From the NCBI GenBank assembly GCA_030039095.1, contig JASHQP010000342.1, positions 1 through 5,457 of the forward strand: 5,457 nucleotides of DNA, given 5' to 3'. The stretch's first letter is position 1. Each line of letters opens with the position of its first letter. The notes below the pieces were generated by a model. That model saw only the letters and a list, made by a program, of their open reading frames with translations, was not told the origin of the DNA and did not search any database. This DNA comes from Streptosporangiaceae bacterium. GTDB taxonomy: Bacteria > Actinomycetota > Actinomycetes > Streptosporangiales > Streptosporangiaceae. Below are positions 1 through 5,457 of this stretch, in pieces. Both the position numbers and the translations under genes were made by a program.

Positions 1-483
1 GCCCGCCGGCCCGTCCCCGCGCGCCGACCCGTCCCCGGCCAGTCCATCTCCGCCCCCGGCCGCCCCATTCCCGGCCGCGACCAGCCCATTCCCGCCCCCG
101 GCCGCCCCGTTACCGGCCGCGGCGGCGAAACCCCCCGGCGCTGCCGGGCGCCTCCCGGCGGACCGGCTCCGGGTCACCACGAGCTGCCACAGATAGAGCA
201 GCGCCCGGTCGCCGCCGTCGTCCCGGCCGGCCAGCCAGCGCCAGTTCCGGTGCAGGGCGACGAACGAGTCCTGCACGACCTTCTGCGCGGTGCCGCCGTC
301 CCCGTCCCGGACGAGCAGCACCGCAAGGCCCACTAACGACCGGTAATGGGAGGTATACATCGCGGCCACCGCGGCGTCGGCGGCCCGCGCGGCGCTCGCC
401 GAAACCGGCTCGGCGCGCGTGACCGCAGTCCTGCTCACACTGCTGGAACGCCCAGCGACATCTCCCGGTTCGGCCGCCGTCAT
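1..483 (-). CDS. ECF-like sigma-70 family RNA polymerase sigma factor, C-terminus off the left edge
   Basis: The 161 visible codons run off the window with no stop. After a 40-residue Ala-rich N-terminus comes a region 2-like segment: YTSHYRSLVGLAVLLV (43-58), then TAQKVVQDSF (65-74) with the conserved VQD, then YLWQLVVTRSRS (97-108), resembling the region 2.3/2.4 helix that reads the -10 element. Residues 109-161 are a Gly/Ala/Asn/Asp-rich linker with a 14-residue tandem repeat (122-135, 136-149). Region 4, which binds the -35 element, must lie beyond the edge and cannot be confirmed. The factor would direct core RNA polymerase to a dedicated promoter set; its targets cannot be told. I chose ATG at 483, with GGGG 7 bases upstream. 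The frame stays open to a TGA at 604-606, and a GTG at 564 with AAGGGG 8-9 bases upstream would add 27 residues. Codon 50 is TTA (334-336). It lies 136 bases after thrS on the same strand, so read-through is possible. I am sure of the sigma family and unsure of the subgroup. Confidence 0.82.
   Translation of the reverse strand, partial: MTAAEPGDVAGRSSSVSRTAVTRAEPVSASAARAADAAVAAMYTSHYRSLVGLAVLLVRDGDGGTAQKVVQDSFVALHRNWRWLAGRDDGGDRALLYLWQLVVTRSRSAGRRPAAPGGFAAAAGNGAAGGGNGLVAAGNGAAGGGDGLAGDGSARGDGPAG
51..121. repeat. Two-copy 42-bp-period repeat inside the sigma factor linker
   Basis: A 29-base unit at 51-79 recurs at 93-121 with two mismatches, an offset of 42 bases or exactly 14 codons. On the minus strand it encodes two copies of AAGNGAAGGG(N/D)GL(V/A). 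Because the period is a multiple of three, the repeat keeps the reading frame, as expected for an in-frame expansion of a flexible linker by slippage or unequal exchange. Confidence 0.85.
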
Positions 484-535
484 CGCAGAACCCCGCCCGC
501 CCTCCGTGGGCGCGTCCCCCGTGGCGCAGCCCTCA

Positions 536-553
536 GGTATCCAGAGTGATACC
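536..553. promoter_or_regulatory. Inverted repeat upstream of the sigma factor gene (possible operator)
   Basis: GGTATC and GATACC form a perfect 6-bp dyad around a 6-base spacer, centred about 60 bases before the chosen sigma factor start. It could be a binding site for a dimeric regulator or a small leader hairpin. It has no terminator-like T run. I see no convincing -35/-10 pair nearby, so the role is a guess. If translation starts at the GTG at 564, the dyad is inside the coding region. Confidence 0.3.
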
Positions 554-586
554 GGCAGGTGCACAGGTAAAGTCCCCTTTTCCCGG

Positions 587-634
587 TTCACACCGGGATT
601 CGCTCACACCCGGATTCGCTCACACCTGGATTCG
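587..634. repeat. Three tandem 16-bp repeats spanning the thrS stop codon
   Basis: On the minus strand the unit is CGAATCCnGGTGTGAG, at 619-634, 603-618 and 587-602. The eighth base is A, G and C in the three copies, and the last base of the third copy is A. The first copy holds the last codons and stop of thrS. Since 16 is not a multiple of three, the TGA of each copy falls in a different frame (620-622, 604-606, 588-590), so the array closes all three minus-strand frames. The array also lies 104-151 bases upstream of the sigma factor start and could serve as repeated binding sites, but nothing shows this. Confidence 0.9.
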
Positions 635-2665
635 CCGCGCCACGGCATCGACGATCTCGGCCACCGCGTCGTCGACCGGGACGCCGTTCTTCTGCTCCCC
701 GCTGCGGTAGCGGAACGAGACAGCACCCGCCGCCACGTCGTCGTCGCCGGCCAGCAGCATGTACGGGACCTTCTGCCGCTGCGCCTGCCGGATCTTCTTC
801 TGCATCCGCTCGTCGCCGGCGTCGACCTCGACCCGGATTCCGTGTTCTCGGAGTTGCTCCGCGACACGATGAAGGTACGGCACGTGCGCGTCGGCGATCG
901 GGATCCCGGTCACCTGCACCGGCGCCAGCCACGGCGGGAACGCGCCCGCGTAGTGCTCGAGCAGGATCCCGAAGAACCGCTCGATCGACCCGAACAGGGC
1001 CCGGTGGATCATGTAGGGCCGCTGCCGGGTGCCGTCGGACGCCTGGTACTCGATCCCGAACCGGCCCGGCTCCTGGAAGTCCACCTGCAGCGTGGACAGC
1101 TGCCAGCGGCGGCCGATCGCGTCCCGGACGTGCACGTCGATCTTGGGCGCGTAGAAGGCGCCCTCGCCCTCGGCGACCACGTACGGCAGCCCGGACAGGT
1201 CCAGCGCGCGGGCCAGCGCGGCCTCGGCTTCCTCCCACTCGTGGATCTCGCCGACGTACTTGTCCGGGCGGGTGGACAGCTCGGCCTCGAACTCGGTGAG
1301 CCCGAAGTCGCGCAGCAGCCCGACCACGAACCCCAGCAGCGACGCGAGCTCGTCGGCGAGCTGGTCGGGACGGCAGAAGATGTGCGCGTCGTCCTGGGTG
1401 AAGCCGCGTGCCCGGGTCAGCCCGTGCACCACGCCCGACTTCTCGTACCGGTACACGGTGCCGAACTCGAACAGCCGCAGCGGCAGCTCGCGGTAGGACC
1501 GCCCGCGCGACGCGTAGATCAGGATGTGCATCGGGCAGTTCATCGGCTTGGCGTAGTACTTGGCGCCCTCGAGCTCCATCGGCGGGAACATGCCCTCCGC
1601 GTACCACTCGAGGTGCCCCGACGTGATGAACAGGTCGGCCTTGGTGAGGTGCGGGGTGTTCACGAACTCGTAGCCCGCGGCCACGTGCCGCTGCCGCGAG
1701 TAGTCCTCGAGCACCCGCCGGATGATCCCGCCCTTGGGGTGGAACACCGGCAGCCCGCTGCCGATCTCGGTCGGGAACGAGAACAGGTCCAGCTCGGCGC
1801 CGAGCCTGCGGTGGTCGCGCCGCTCGGCCTCGGCCAGCATCGCGAGGTAGGAGTCCTGGGCCTCGCGGGACGGCCAGGCGGTGCCGTAGATCCGCTGCAG
1901 CTGCGGGTTCTTCTCGCTCCCCCGCCAGTACGCGCCGCCGCTGCGCATCACCTTGACCGCCGGGATCTGCCGGGTGGACGGCAGGTGCGGGCCGCGGCAC
2001 AGGTCCTTCCACCTCAGCTCGCCGGTGGCCGCGTCGAGGTTGTCGTAGATCGTCAGTTCCGGCCCGCCGACCTCCACCGACTCCTCGGTGCTGACCTCGG
2101 GGGCCGACCCCCCAGACCCCCCCGCGGCGTCCATCCCGGCGCCACCCTTCAGGCCGATCAGCTCGAGCTTGTACGGCTCGCTGGCCAGTTCGGCCCGGGC
2201 GTCAGCGTCGGTCACGACCCTGCGGGAGAACAGCTGGCCCTGCCCGACGATCTTCCGCATCCTCTGCTCGACGTTCTTGAGGTCATCGGGCCCGAACGGG
2301 GACGCCACGTCGAAGTCGTAGTAGAAGCCGTTCTCGATCGGGGGGCCGATCCCGAGCTTGGCGTCGGGGAAGATGTCCTGGACGGCCTGGGCCATGACGT
2401 GGGCGGCCGAGTGCCGCATGATCGCCAGCCCGGCGTCGCTGCCGAGCTCGACCGGCTCCACCGTGTCGCCGTCGGCGAGCTGGTGCGCCAGGTCGCGCAG
2501 CTGCCCGTTGACGCGCGCAGCGACGACGTCACCGGCGCCCGGGGTAGCGTTCCGGGAACTTGTCGATGGTCCGCCGGGTCCCTCGAGCGCCTGGCCGGCC
2601 GTCGTCCCGGCTTCCACCACGTGCTCGCGTCCGGCGAGGGTGATCTGAAGCTTGTCGGCTGGCAC
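620..2665 (-). CDS. thrS: Threonine--tRNA ligase (class II aminoacyl-tRNA synthetase)
   Basis: A cytoplasmic enzyme that activates threonine with ATP, charges tRNA-Thr, and clears mischarged Ser-tRNA-Thr. The 681 residues show the full bacterial layout. A TGS domain (about 5-75) is followed by the editing domain, with H85 and H89 of HSAAH and C223/H227 of [10 protein letters not shown]. The class II catalytic core (about 285-580) has zinc ligands C377, H428 and H554, motif 2 around FGTVYRYE (401-408, R406), and motif 3 around GSIERF (559-564). The anticodon-binding domain covers about 582-681. These residues match the known E. coli positions H73/H77/C182/H186 and C334/H385/H511. The start is GTG, with AGGAG (2672-2676) 6 bases upstream. 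Two low-complexity insertions (about 29-46 in TGS, 173-198 in the editing domain) make it slightly long for the family. The gene starts 87 bases after ldt A. The sigma factor downstream is not the HIT/pgsA set often found after actinobacterial thrS. Confidence 0.98.
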   Translation of the reverse strand: MPADKLQITLAGREHVVEAGTTAGQALEGPGGPSTSSRNATPGAGDVVAARVNGQLRDLAHQLADGDTVEPVELGSDAGLAIMRHSAAHVMAQAVQDIFPDAKLGIGPPIENGFYYDFDVASPFGPDDLKNVEQRMRKIVGQGQLFSRRVVTDADARAELASEPYKLELIGLKGGAGMDAAGGSGGSAPEVSTEESVEVGGPELTIYDNLDAATGELRWKDLCRGPHLPSTRQIPAVKVMRSGGAYWRGSEKNPQLQRIYGTAWPSREAQDSYLAMLAEAERRDHRRLGAELDLFSFPTEIGSGLPVFHPKGGIIRRVLEDYSRQRHVAAGYEFVNTPHLTKADLFITSGHLEWYAEGMFPPMELEGAKYYAKPMNCPMHILIYASRGRSYRELPLRLFEFGTVYRYEKSGVVHGLTRARGFTQDDAHIFCRPDQLADELASLLGFVVGLLRDFGLTEFEAELSTRPDKYVGEIHEWEEAEAALARALDLSGLPYVVAEGEGAFYAPKIDVHVRDAIGRRWQLSTLQVDFQEPGRFGIEYQASDGTRQRPYMIHRALFGSIERFFGILLEHYAGAFPPWLAPVQVTGIPIADAHVPYLHRVAEQLREHGIRVEVDAGDERMQKKIRQAQRQKVPYMLLAGDDDVAAGAVSFRYRSGEQKNGVPVDDAVAEIVDAVARRIQV

Positions 2666-2671
2666 GGCTGG

Positions 2672-2676
2672 CTCCT
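2672..2676 (-). promoter_or_regulatory. Ribosome binding site of thrS
   Basis: AGGAG on the minus strand, 6 bases before the GTG at 2665. It is the only good Shine-Dalgarno match near the N-terminus and fixes the non-ATG start. Confidence 0.85.
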
Positions 2677-2692
2677 GTCGTTTGCATGCGCA

Positions 2693-2715
2693 GCGGCGGG
2701 GCGGTTACCCGCCGC
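2693..2715 (-). promoter_or_regulatory. GC hairpin between ldt A and thrS: terminator or thrS leader element
   Basis: GCGGCGGG and CCCGCCGC form a perfect 8-bp stem around a 7-base loop. It lies 37 bases after the ldt A stop and 27 bases before the thrS start. There is no U run after it, though actinobacterial terminators often lack one. A possible -10 (TAGCAT, 2732-2737, with no matching -35) lies upstream of it in thrS orientation; if used, the hairpin would be in the thrS leader. E. coli ThrRS represses its own mRNA through tRNA-like hairpins, but this loop (UAACCGC) lacks U at the position of anticodon-loop U33 and has no Thr-type anticodon ending in GU. Terminator and leader roles cannot be told apart here. 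Confidence 0.4.
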
Positions 2716-2752
2716 GCTCCCGCGTGTACCGATGCTATCGGCGCGCGGCCGG

Positions 2753-3922
2753 TCAGGACGGCGTGACCGTCACCAGCGTGCCGTAGGTCAGGTACGGCCA
2801 GATGAACTTGGCCTGCGAGTACGGCAGCTCCACGCAGCCGAGACTCTGCTGGTACCCGTAGGACGCCCGCGGGAAGTAGTGCACGGCCTCGCCGGACCGG
2901 AAGTACGACACCCACGACACCGGGTCGGCGTACTTGGTCCCGTTCGGGTTGGTGCCCTTCATGATCTGGAACGTGTACTTCAGGTACACCGGGGCGGTGC
3001 CGACCGTCGTCGGGGCCTGGGCGATGCCGGTGTTGGCGAGTGTGTGCAAGATCACCTTGCCGTCGTGCCACACGGTGAGCGTCTCCGGCGGCACCTGGCT
3101 GGCCAGCGCGTAGCTGTAGCCGTGGGTGTTGTCGTCGCCCGAGGCCACCGCCGCGAGCAGCGCGTGCCACACCTCGGGCCCGGCCACGCCGTCCATGGCC
3201 AGCCCGTGGTCGGACTCGAACGCCATCACCGCGCCGGTGAGGACCTCGTTGACCTGGCCGGGCGCCCACATGTCCATCAGCTCGGACGGATAACCCGCCT
3301 CCCAGCTGAACGAGCCGGACGGCGGGTCGTAGGCGGCGTTGAGCTGGGCGTTGGGGTCACTGGCCGGCACCGGGGCGCCGCTCCAGTCGAGAGGCAGGTA
3401 GCCGAGCTGGGAGAGCAGTTGCTCGGCCCGCATGACGGAGTAGGAGCCGGTCCAGAACCGGTCCACGGCCCGCGTGGTGAGCAGCCCGCCGTCGGTGGAC
3501 CGCACCCCGGCCGGCCCGGCCGGGACCACCACGCGGACCCGGGTCTGCTCGGGGAACCCCTGGGTGGGGACGAACTCGACGGTGTCCGCGCCGGTCCGCT
3601 TCCAGCTGCCGGGGACCGACGGCGACAGCGACGGCATCGGTGAGCCGGCGGCGAGCGGCTGCGAGAACGTGACGCTGATCGGCGCGGCCCCGTTGACGCC
3701 GTGCGTGTGCAGCGCAGGAGAGAACGACACCACGGTGACCGGCTTGGCGGCCGCCGCCTGGTGTGCCTTGATCGCCCTCGCCTGCGCCGTGGCGCCCTTG
3801 CCCGAGCCGAGCTGATGCGCCGACGCGCCGCTCAGCGCGAAGTACGCGCCGCCGCCCAGCACGAGCGCGATCACCGCCGCGAGCGCCACCACCCGCCAGC
3901 GGAGCTTCCCCAATCCGGACAA
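2753..3922 (-). CDS. L,D-transpeptidase (YkuD family) with Ig-like and peptidoglycan-binding domains, paralog A
   Basis: A membrane-anchored, surface-facing enzyme of 389 residues. The family forms 3-3 cross-links between diaminopimelate residues of peptidoglycan stems through a catalytic cysteine. The sequence shows a short basic N-terminus, one membrane segment (about 10-30) without a lipobox cysteine, an Ala-rich spacer, a bacterial Ig-like domain (about 62-136), and a peptidoglycan-binding-like helical region (about 163-259: AEQLLSQLGYLP, then MDGVAGPEVWHALL). The YkuD domain (about 279-387) has H348 as likely base and C363 as nucleophile. C363 is the only cysteine in the protein. The motif is SLGCVEL, where the family usually has SHGC(V/I)R. 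The start is TTG at 3922, with AGGGGG 7 bases upstream; TTG at 3913 is an alternative. It lies 243 bases downstream of paralog B, beyond a terminator, so it likely has its own promoter. The fold is certain. Whether it is an active 3-3 cross-linking enzyme is inferred. Confidence 0.92.
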   Translation of the reverse strand: MSGLGKLRWRVVALAAVIALVLGGGAYFALSGASAHQLGSGKGATAQARAIKAHQAAAAKPVTVVSFSPALHTHGVNGAAPISVTFSQPLAAGSPMPSLSPSVPGSWKRTGADTVEFVPTQGFPEQTRVRVVVPAGPAGVRSTDGGLLTTRAVDRFWTGSYSVMRAEQLLSQLGYLPLDWSGAPVPASDPNAQLNAAYDPPSGSFSWEAGYPSELMDMWAPGQVNEVLTGAVMAFESDHGLAMDGVAGPEVWHALLAAVASGDDNTHGYSYALASQVPPETLTVWHDGKVILHTLANTGIAQAPTTVGTAPVYLKYTFQIMKGTNPNGTKYADPVSWVSYFRSGEAVHYFPRASYGYQQSLGCVELPYSQAKFIWPYLTYGTLVTVTPS

Positions 3923-3929
3923 ACCTCGA

Positions 3930-3935
3930 CCCCCT
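3930..3935 (-). promoter_or_regulatory. Ribosome binding site supporting the TTG start of ldt A
   Basis: AGGGGG on the minus strand ends 7 bases before the TTG at 3922. I see no ATG or GTG in frame just upstream, so this site and the basic-then-hydrophobic N-terminus decide the start. A GAGG only one base from the TTG is too close for it and could instead serve the TTG at 3913. Confidence 0.55.
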
Positions 3936-4009
3936 AGCCATCGCTGCCCGGTCGCCCCAAGGTACGCGCCTGCGCGCCGCCGGAGGGCGGTCTCGCGGCA
4001 CTGCCCTGA

Positions 4010-4018
4010 TGTATACCA
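4010..4018 (-). promoter_or_regulatory. Candidate extended -10 promoter of ldt A
   Basis: On the minus strand TGG is followed directly by TATACA (TATACA at 4010-4015, TGG at 4016-4018), matching an extended -10 (TGn-TATAAT). No good -35 lies 16-18 bases upstream. Transcription would start near 4003, leaving a leader of about 80 bases. The leader contains a small hairpin (CCGCC/GGCGG, 3977-3990). The site sits in the gap after the paralog B terminator, where a promoter is needed. Confidence 0.35.
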
Positions 4019-4096
4019 GCTAATGCCAAAAGGCGGCGCACGCTTCCCGAGCTTGACGATCTGCGTGACAAAGACGTGTCCAAATATGAGAAATGC

Positions 4097-4136
4097 CGAC
4101 AGGCCCGGCGCTACCCCCGAGGCGCCGGGCCTGTCG
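4097..4136 (-). terminator. Strong hairpin terminator after ldt B
   Basis: A perfect 15-bp inverted repeat (4097-4111 and 4122-4136) with a 10-base loop begins 29 bases after the paralog B stop codon. In the minus direction it is followed by GGCATTTCTCATATTTGG, which is U-rich for this genome. On the plus side it is followed by TTTC, so it could work in both directions. It should separate the two ldt genes into different transcripts. Confidence 0.85.
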
Positions 4137-4165
4137 TTTCGCGGCCTGATCTCAGGCCGGGACGG

Positions 4166-5457
4166 TCAGCCGGTAACGGTCACCAGGCTGCCGAGGGTGA
4201 GGTACGGATAGGCCTCCTTGGCCTGGGTGTACGGCAGCTCGACGCAGCCCAGGCTCTGCTGGAACCCGTACGCCCCGCGGGCGAAGTAGTGCACCGCGTC
4301 GCCGCCGTTGAAGTAGGACACGTACTGCACCAGGTCGTGATACTTGCTGCCATCCGGGTTCGTGCCGGACATCCAGGTCTGCAGGAACTTCTCATAGACC
4401 GGGAAGGTCCCGTTCGCGGTGGGCGAGGCCGGTATGCCGGTGTTCGCCGGGCTCTTCAGCACCACCTTGCCGTTGTGGTAGATCGTCAGCGTCTCCGGGT
4501 CGACCTGGCTGGCGACCGCGTAGGTGTAGCCGTTGGCGTTGGTCTGGCCGCTCAGCGCGGCCCTGAACAGCGCCATCCAGAACGACAGGTTGACCGCGTT
4601 GTTGACCGTCATGTGGTGCTCGGACTTGAACGCATACACCGCGCCGCGCACCACCACGTTCTGCAGGTCCGGCGCGAACATGCTGGCCAGCGACGCGGGA
4701 TAGCCCGTGGCGCTGGTGAAGACGCCGGCCGGCGGGTCATAGGCCGCCGAGATCTCCCCGGCCAGGCCGGTCTTGGCCAGGTTGACCGTGCTCTCGGTCT
4801 GCAGCGCCATGTTCGGCATGCCCCACGTCATCGGCAGGTAGCCGAGCTGCGCGAGGATCTCGGCCATCCGGAGCGCGGAGAACTTGCCCGTGGTGTACAC
4901 GGCGGTCCTGGGCGACTTCAGCGCCAGTCCGGCAGCCGAGTGCACGCCGCTGCGGCCGCCGGCCACGCCGACGGTGATCCGGGTGGACGGGCTGACCGCG
5001 GTCTGCGGCGTGAACACCATCGAGTCACCGATGATCTTCCACGTCCCCGGCACGCTCGGGGTCAGGGTGGGCATCGGGGACCGGCCACTGGGCGGGGCCG
5101 AGAACGTCACCGTGACCGGCATGGCGCCGTTGGCGTCGGTGCTGCCGGACGCGGGAGTGACCGATATCACGCGGAACGGCCCGGGCAGGACCACGCCGGC
5201 CGACGGCGTCGATGCGCCGCCGCCCTTGGTCAGCAGGAACACGGCCCCGCCGGCGAGCAGCGCAACGACCGCGGTCACGGCCGCGATCACCCTGGTCTTC
5301 TTCGACTTGCGGCGCCGCCTGTCGAACAGCGAAACCACCACGGCGGGGCCGCCGGAACCGCCCCGGCCGCCGGAGCCGCCCGAGCCGCTGGAGCCGCCCG
5401 AGCCGCCCGAGCCGCCGGAGCCACTGCGACCGCCAGGGCCACCGAAGCCGGCGGGGC
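4166..5457 (-). CDS. L,D-transpeptidase (YkuD family), paralog B, N-terminus off the right edge
   Basis: Same architecture as paralog A. Numbering from the GTG at 5341: a basic stretch DRRRRKSKKTR (7-17), a membrane segment (about 18-37, so N-terminus inside), an Ig-like domain (about 57-127), a degenerate peptidoglycan-binding-like region (about 157-262), and the YkuD domain (about 282-390). H351 and the only cysteine, C366, form the likely catalytic pair within HYFARGAYGF and SLGCVEL. The last 120 residues match paralog A at about 65% with no gaps. The frame stays open upstream for 38 more codons to the window edge, all Gly/Ser-rich with G/C third positions, and the GTG at 5341 has no Shine-Dalgarno. 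So I take the real start to be outside the window and the Gly/Ser segment to be a cytoplasmic tail. Compared with A, the DG..G motif of the peptidoglycan-binding repeat is lost (NNAVNLSFW). The gene ends in its own terminator. Confidence 0.9.
   Translation of the reverse strand, partial: PAGFGGPGGRSGSGGSGGSGGSSGSGGSGGRGGSGGPAVVVSLFDRRRRKSKKTRVIAAVTAVVALLAGGAVFLLTKGGGASTPSAGVVLPGPFRVISVTPASGSTDANGAMPVTVTFSAPPSGRSPMPTLTPSVPGTWKIIGDSMVFTPQTAVSPSTRITVGVAGGRSGVHSAAGLALKSPRTAVYTTGKFSALRMAEILAQLGYLPMTWGMPNMALQTESTVNLAKTGLAGEISAAYDPPAGVFTSATGYPASLASMFAPDLQNVVVRGAVYAFKSEHHMTVNNAVNLSFWMALFRAALSGQTNANGYTYAVASQVDPETLTIYHNGKVVLKSPANTGIPASPTANGTFPVYEKFLQTWMSGTNPDGSKYHDLVQYVSYFNGGDAVHYFARGAYGFQQSLGCVELPYTQAKEAYPYLTLGSLVTVTG
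5373..5426. repeat. 9-bp tandem repeat encoding Ser-Gly-Gly units
   Basis: Six imperfect units of GAGCCGCCC (plus strand) follow one another. On the minus strand they encode Ser-Gly-Gly or Ser-Ser-Gly steps in the N-terminal tail of paralog B. Serine is spelled TCC, TCG, AGC and AGT, so the pattern is kept at the protein level and not only as a DNA repeat. Confidence 0.75.

Noticed and set aside
587..634. Similarity of the repeat core TGTGAGCG to the lac operator
   Set aside because: Only an eight-base match; the unit is not palindromic and no LacI-type gene is present.
588..2012. Long minus-strand open frame overlapping thrS in another frame
   Set aside because: Arg/Ala/Gly/Pro-rich shadow of thrS. 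Its stop comes only from the third copy of the 16-bp repeat.
2732..2760. Full sigma-70 promoter for thrS around TAGCAT
   Set aside because: The -10 fits, but no TTGAC-like box lies at 16-18 bases, and the -35 zone falls in the end of ldt A. Not listed as a feature.
419..3643. A 1074-codon open frame on the plus strand, antisense to thrS and most of ldt A
   Set aside because: Its codons lie exactly opposite those of thrS and ldt A, which share a register. In that register antisense stops arise only from TTA, CTA or TCA codons, which GC-rich genes avoid. It ends where ldt A has a TCA (Ser94). The product is a Pro/Arg/Val/His-rich shadow with no domain.
4053..4058. TTGACG on the plus strand as a -35 box for a transcript through the hairpin
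   Set aside because: No TANNNT-type hexamer lies 16-18 bases downstream; the nearest (TATGAG) is about 26 bases away.
3923..4096. Possible c-di-AMP (ydaO-type) riboswitch upstream of ldt A, since such elements control wall hydrolases in actinobacteria
   Set aside because: The predicted leader is only about 80 bases and I cannot find the conserved CCGACAGCU-like 3' core.
4010..4165. Plus-strand frame reading like a charged protein tail (PELDDLRDKDVSKYEK)
   Set aside because: It has no start codon after the TGA at 4007-4009, except a GTG well inside, and runs through the terminator hairpin into antisense of ldt B. It may be a relic but nothing supports a gene.

Overview
This is a 5.46 kb piece of a very GC-rich genome. 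Strong G/C at third codon positions, GTG and TTG starts, and an actinobacterial-type threonyl-tRNA synthetase all point to a high-GC actinobacterium. I cannot fix the genus. All four genes I can support lie on the minus strand, so in transcription order the window reads right to left: ldt paralog B (cut by the right edge), a strong hairpin terminator, ldt paralog A, thrS, and an ECF-like sigma factor (cut by the left edge).

Right half (2753-5457): two neighbouring, related cell-wall enzymes. Each has a membrane anchor, a bacterial Ig-like domain, a peptidoglycan-binding-like helical region and a C-terminal YkuD L,D-transpeptidase domain. Over the last 120 residues they align without gaps at about 65% identity by hand count. 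Both carry an unusual active-site motif, Ser-Leu-Gly-Cys-Val-Glu, where the family usually has Ser-His-Gly-Cys-(Val/Ile)-Arg. The upstream paralog keeps reading open to the window edge through a Gly/Ser-rich segment, so its true start lies outside. A 15-bp perfect hairpin separates the pair, so they are probably separate transcription units that arose by duplication.

Middle (620-2665): a full-length thrS of 681 codons with all editing, zinc and class II catalytic residues in place, plus two low-complexity insertions. Its stop codon lies in the first of three tandem 16-bp repeats, which together put a TGA in all three frames.

Left (1-483): the N-terminal two thirds or so of a sigma-70 family (ECF-like) factor. 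Region 2 is followed by an expanded Gly/Ala/Asn linker with a 14-residue tandem repeat. Region 4 is off the window. This gene has a TTA codon, while thrS and the part of ldt A that can be checked through an in-register antisense frame have none.

The genes do not form an obvious pathway: two are envelope enzymes, one is translational housekeeping, one is a regulator. I see no mobile element, CRISPR array, tRNA or rRNA. No stretch longer than 243 bases lacks a gene. The most unusual content is the tandem YkuD pair with its altered motif, the triple-frame stop repeat, and the repeat-expanded sigma linker.
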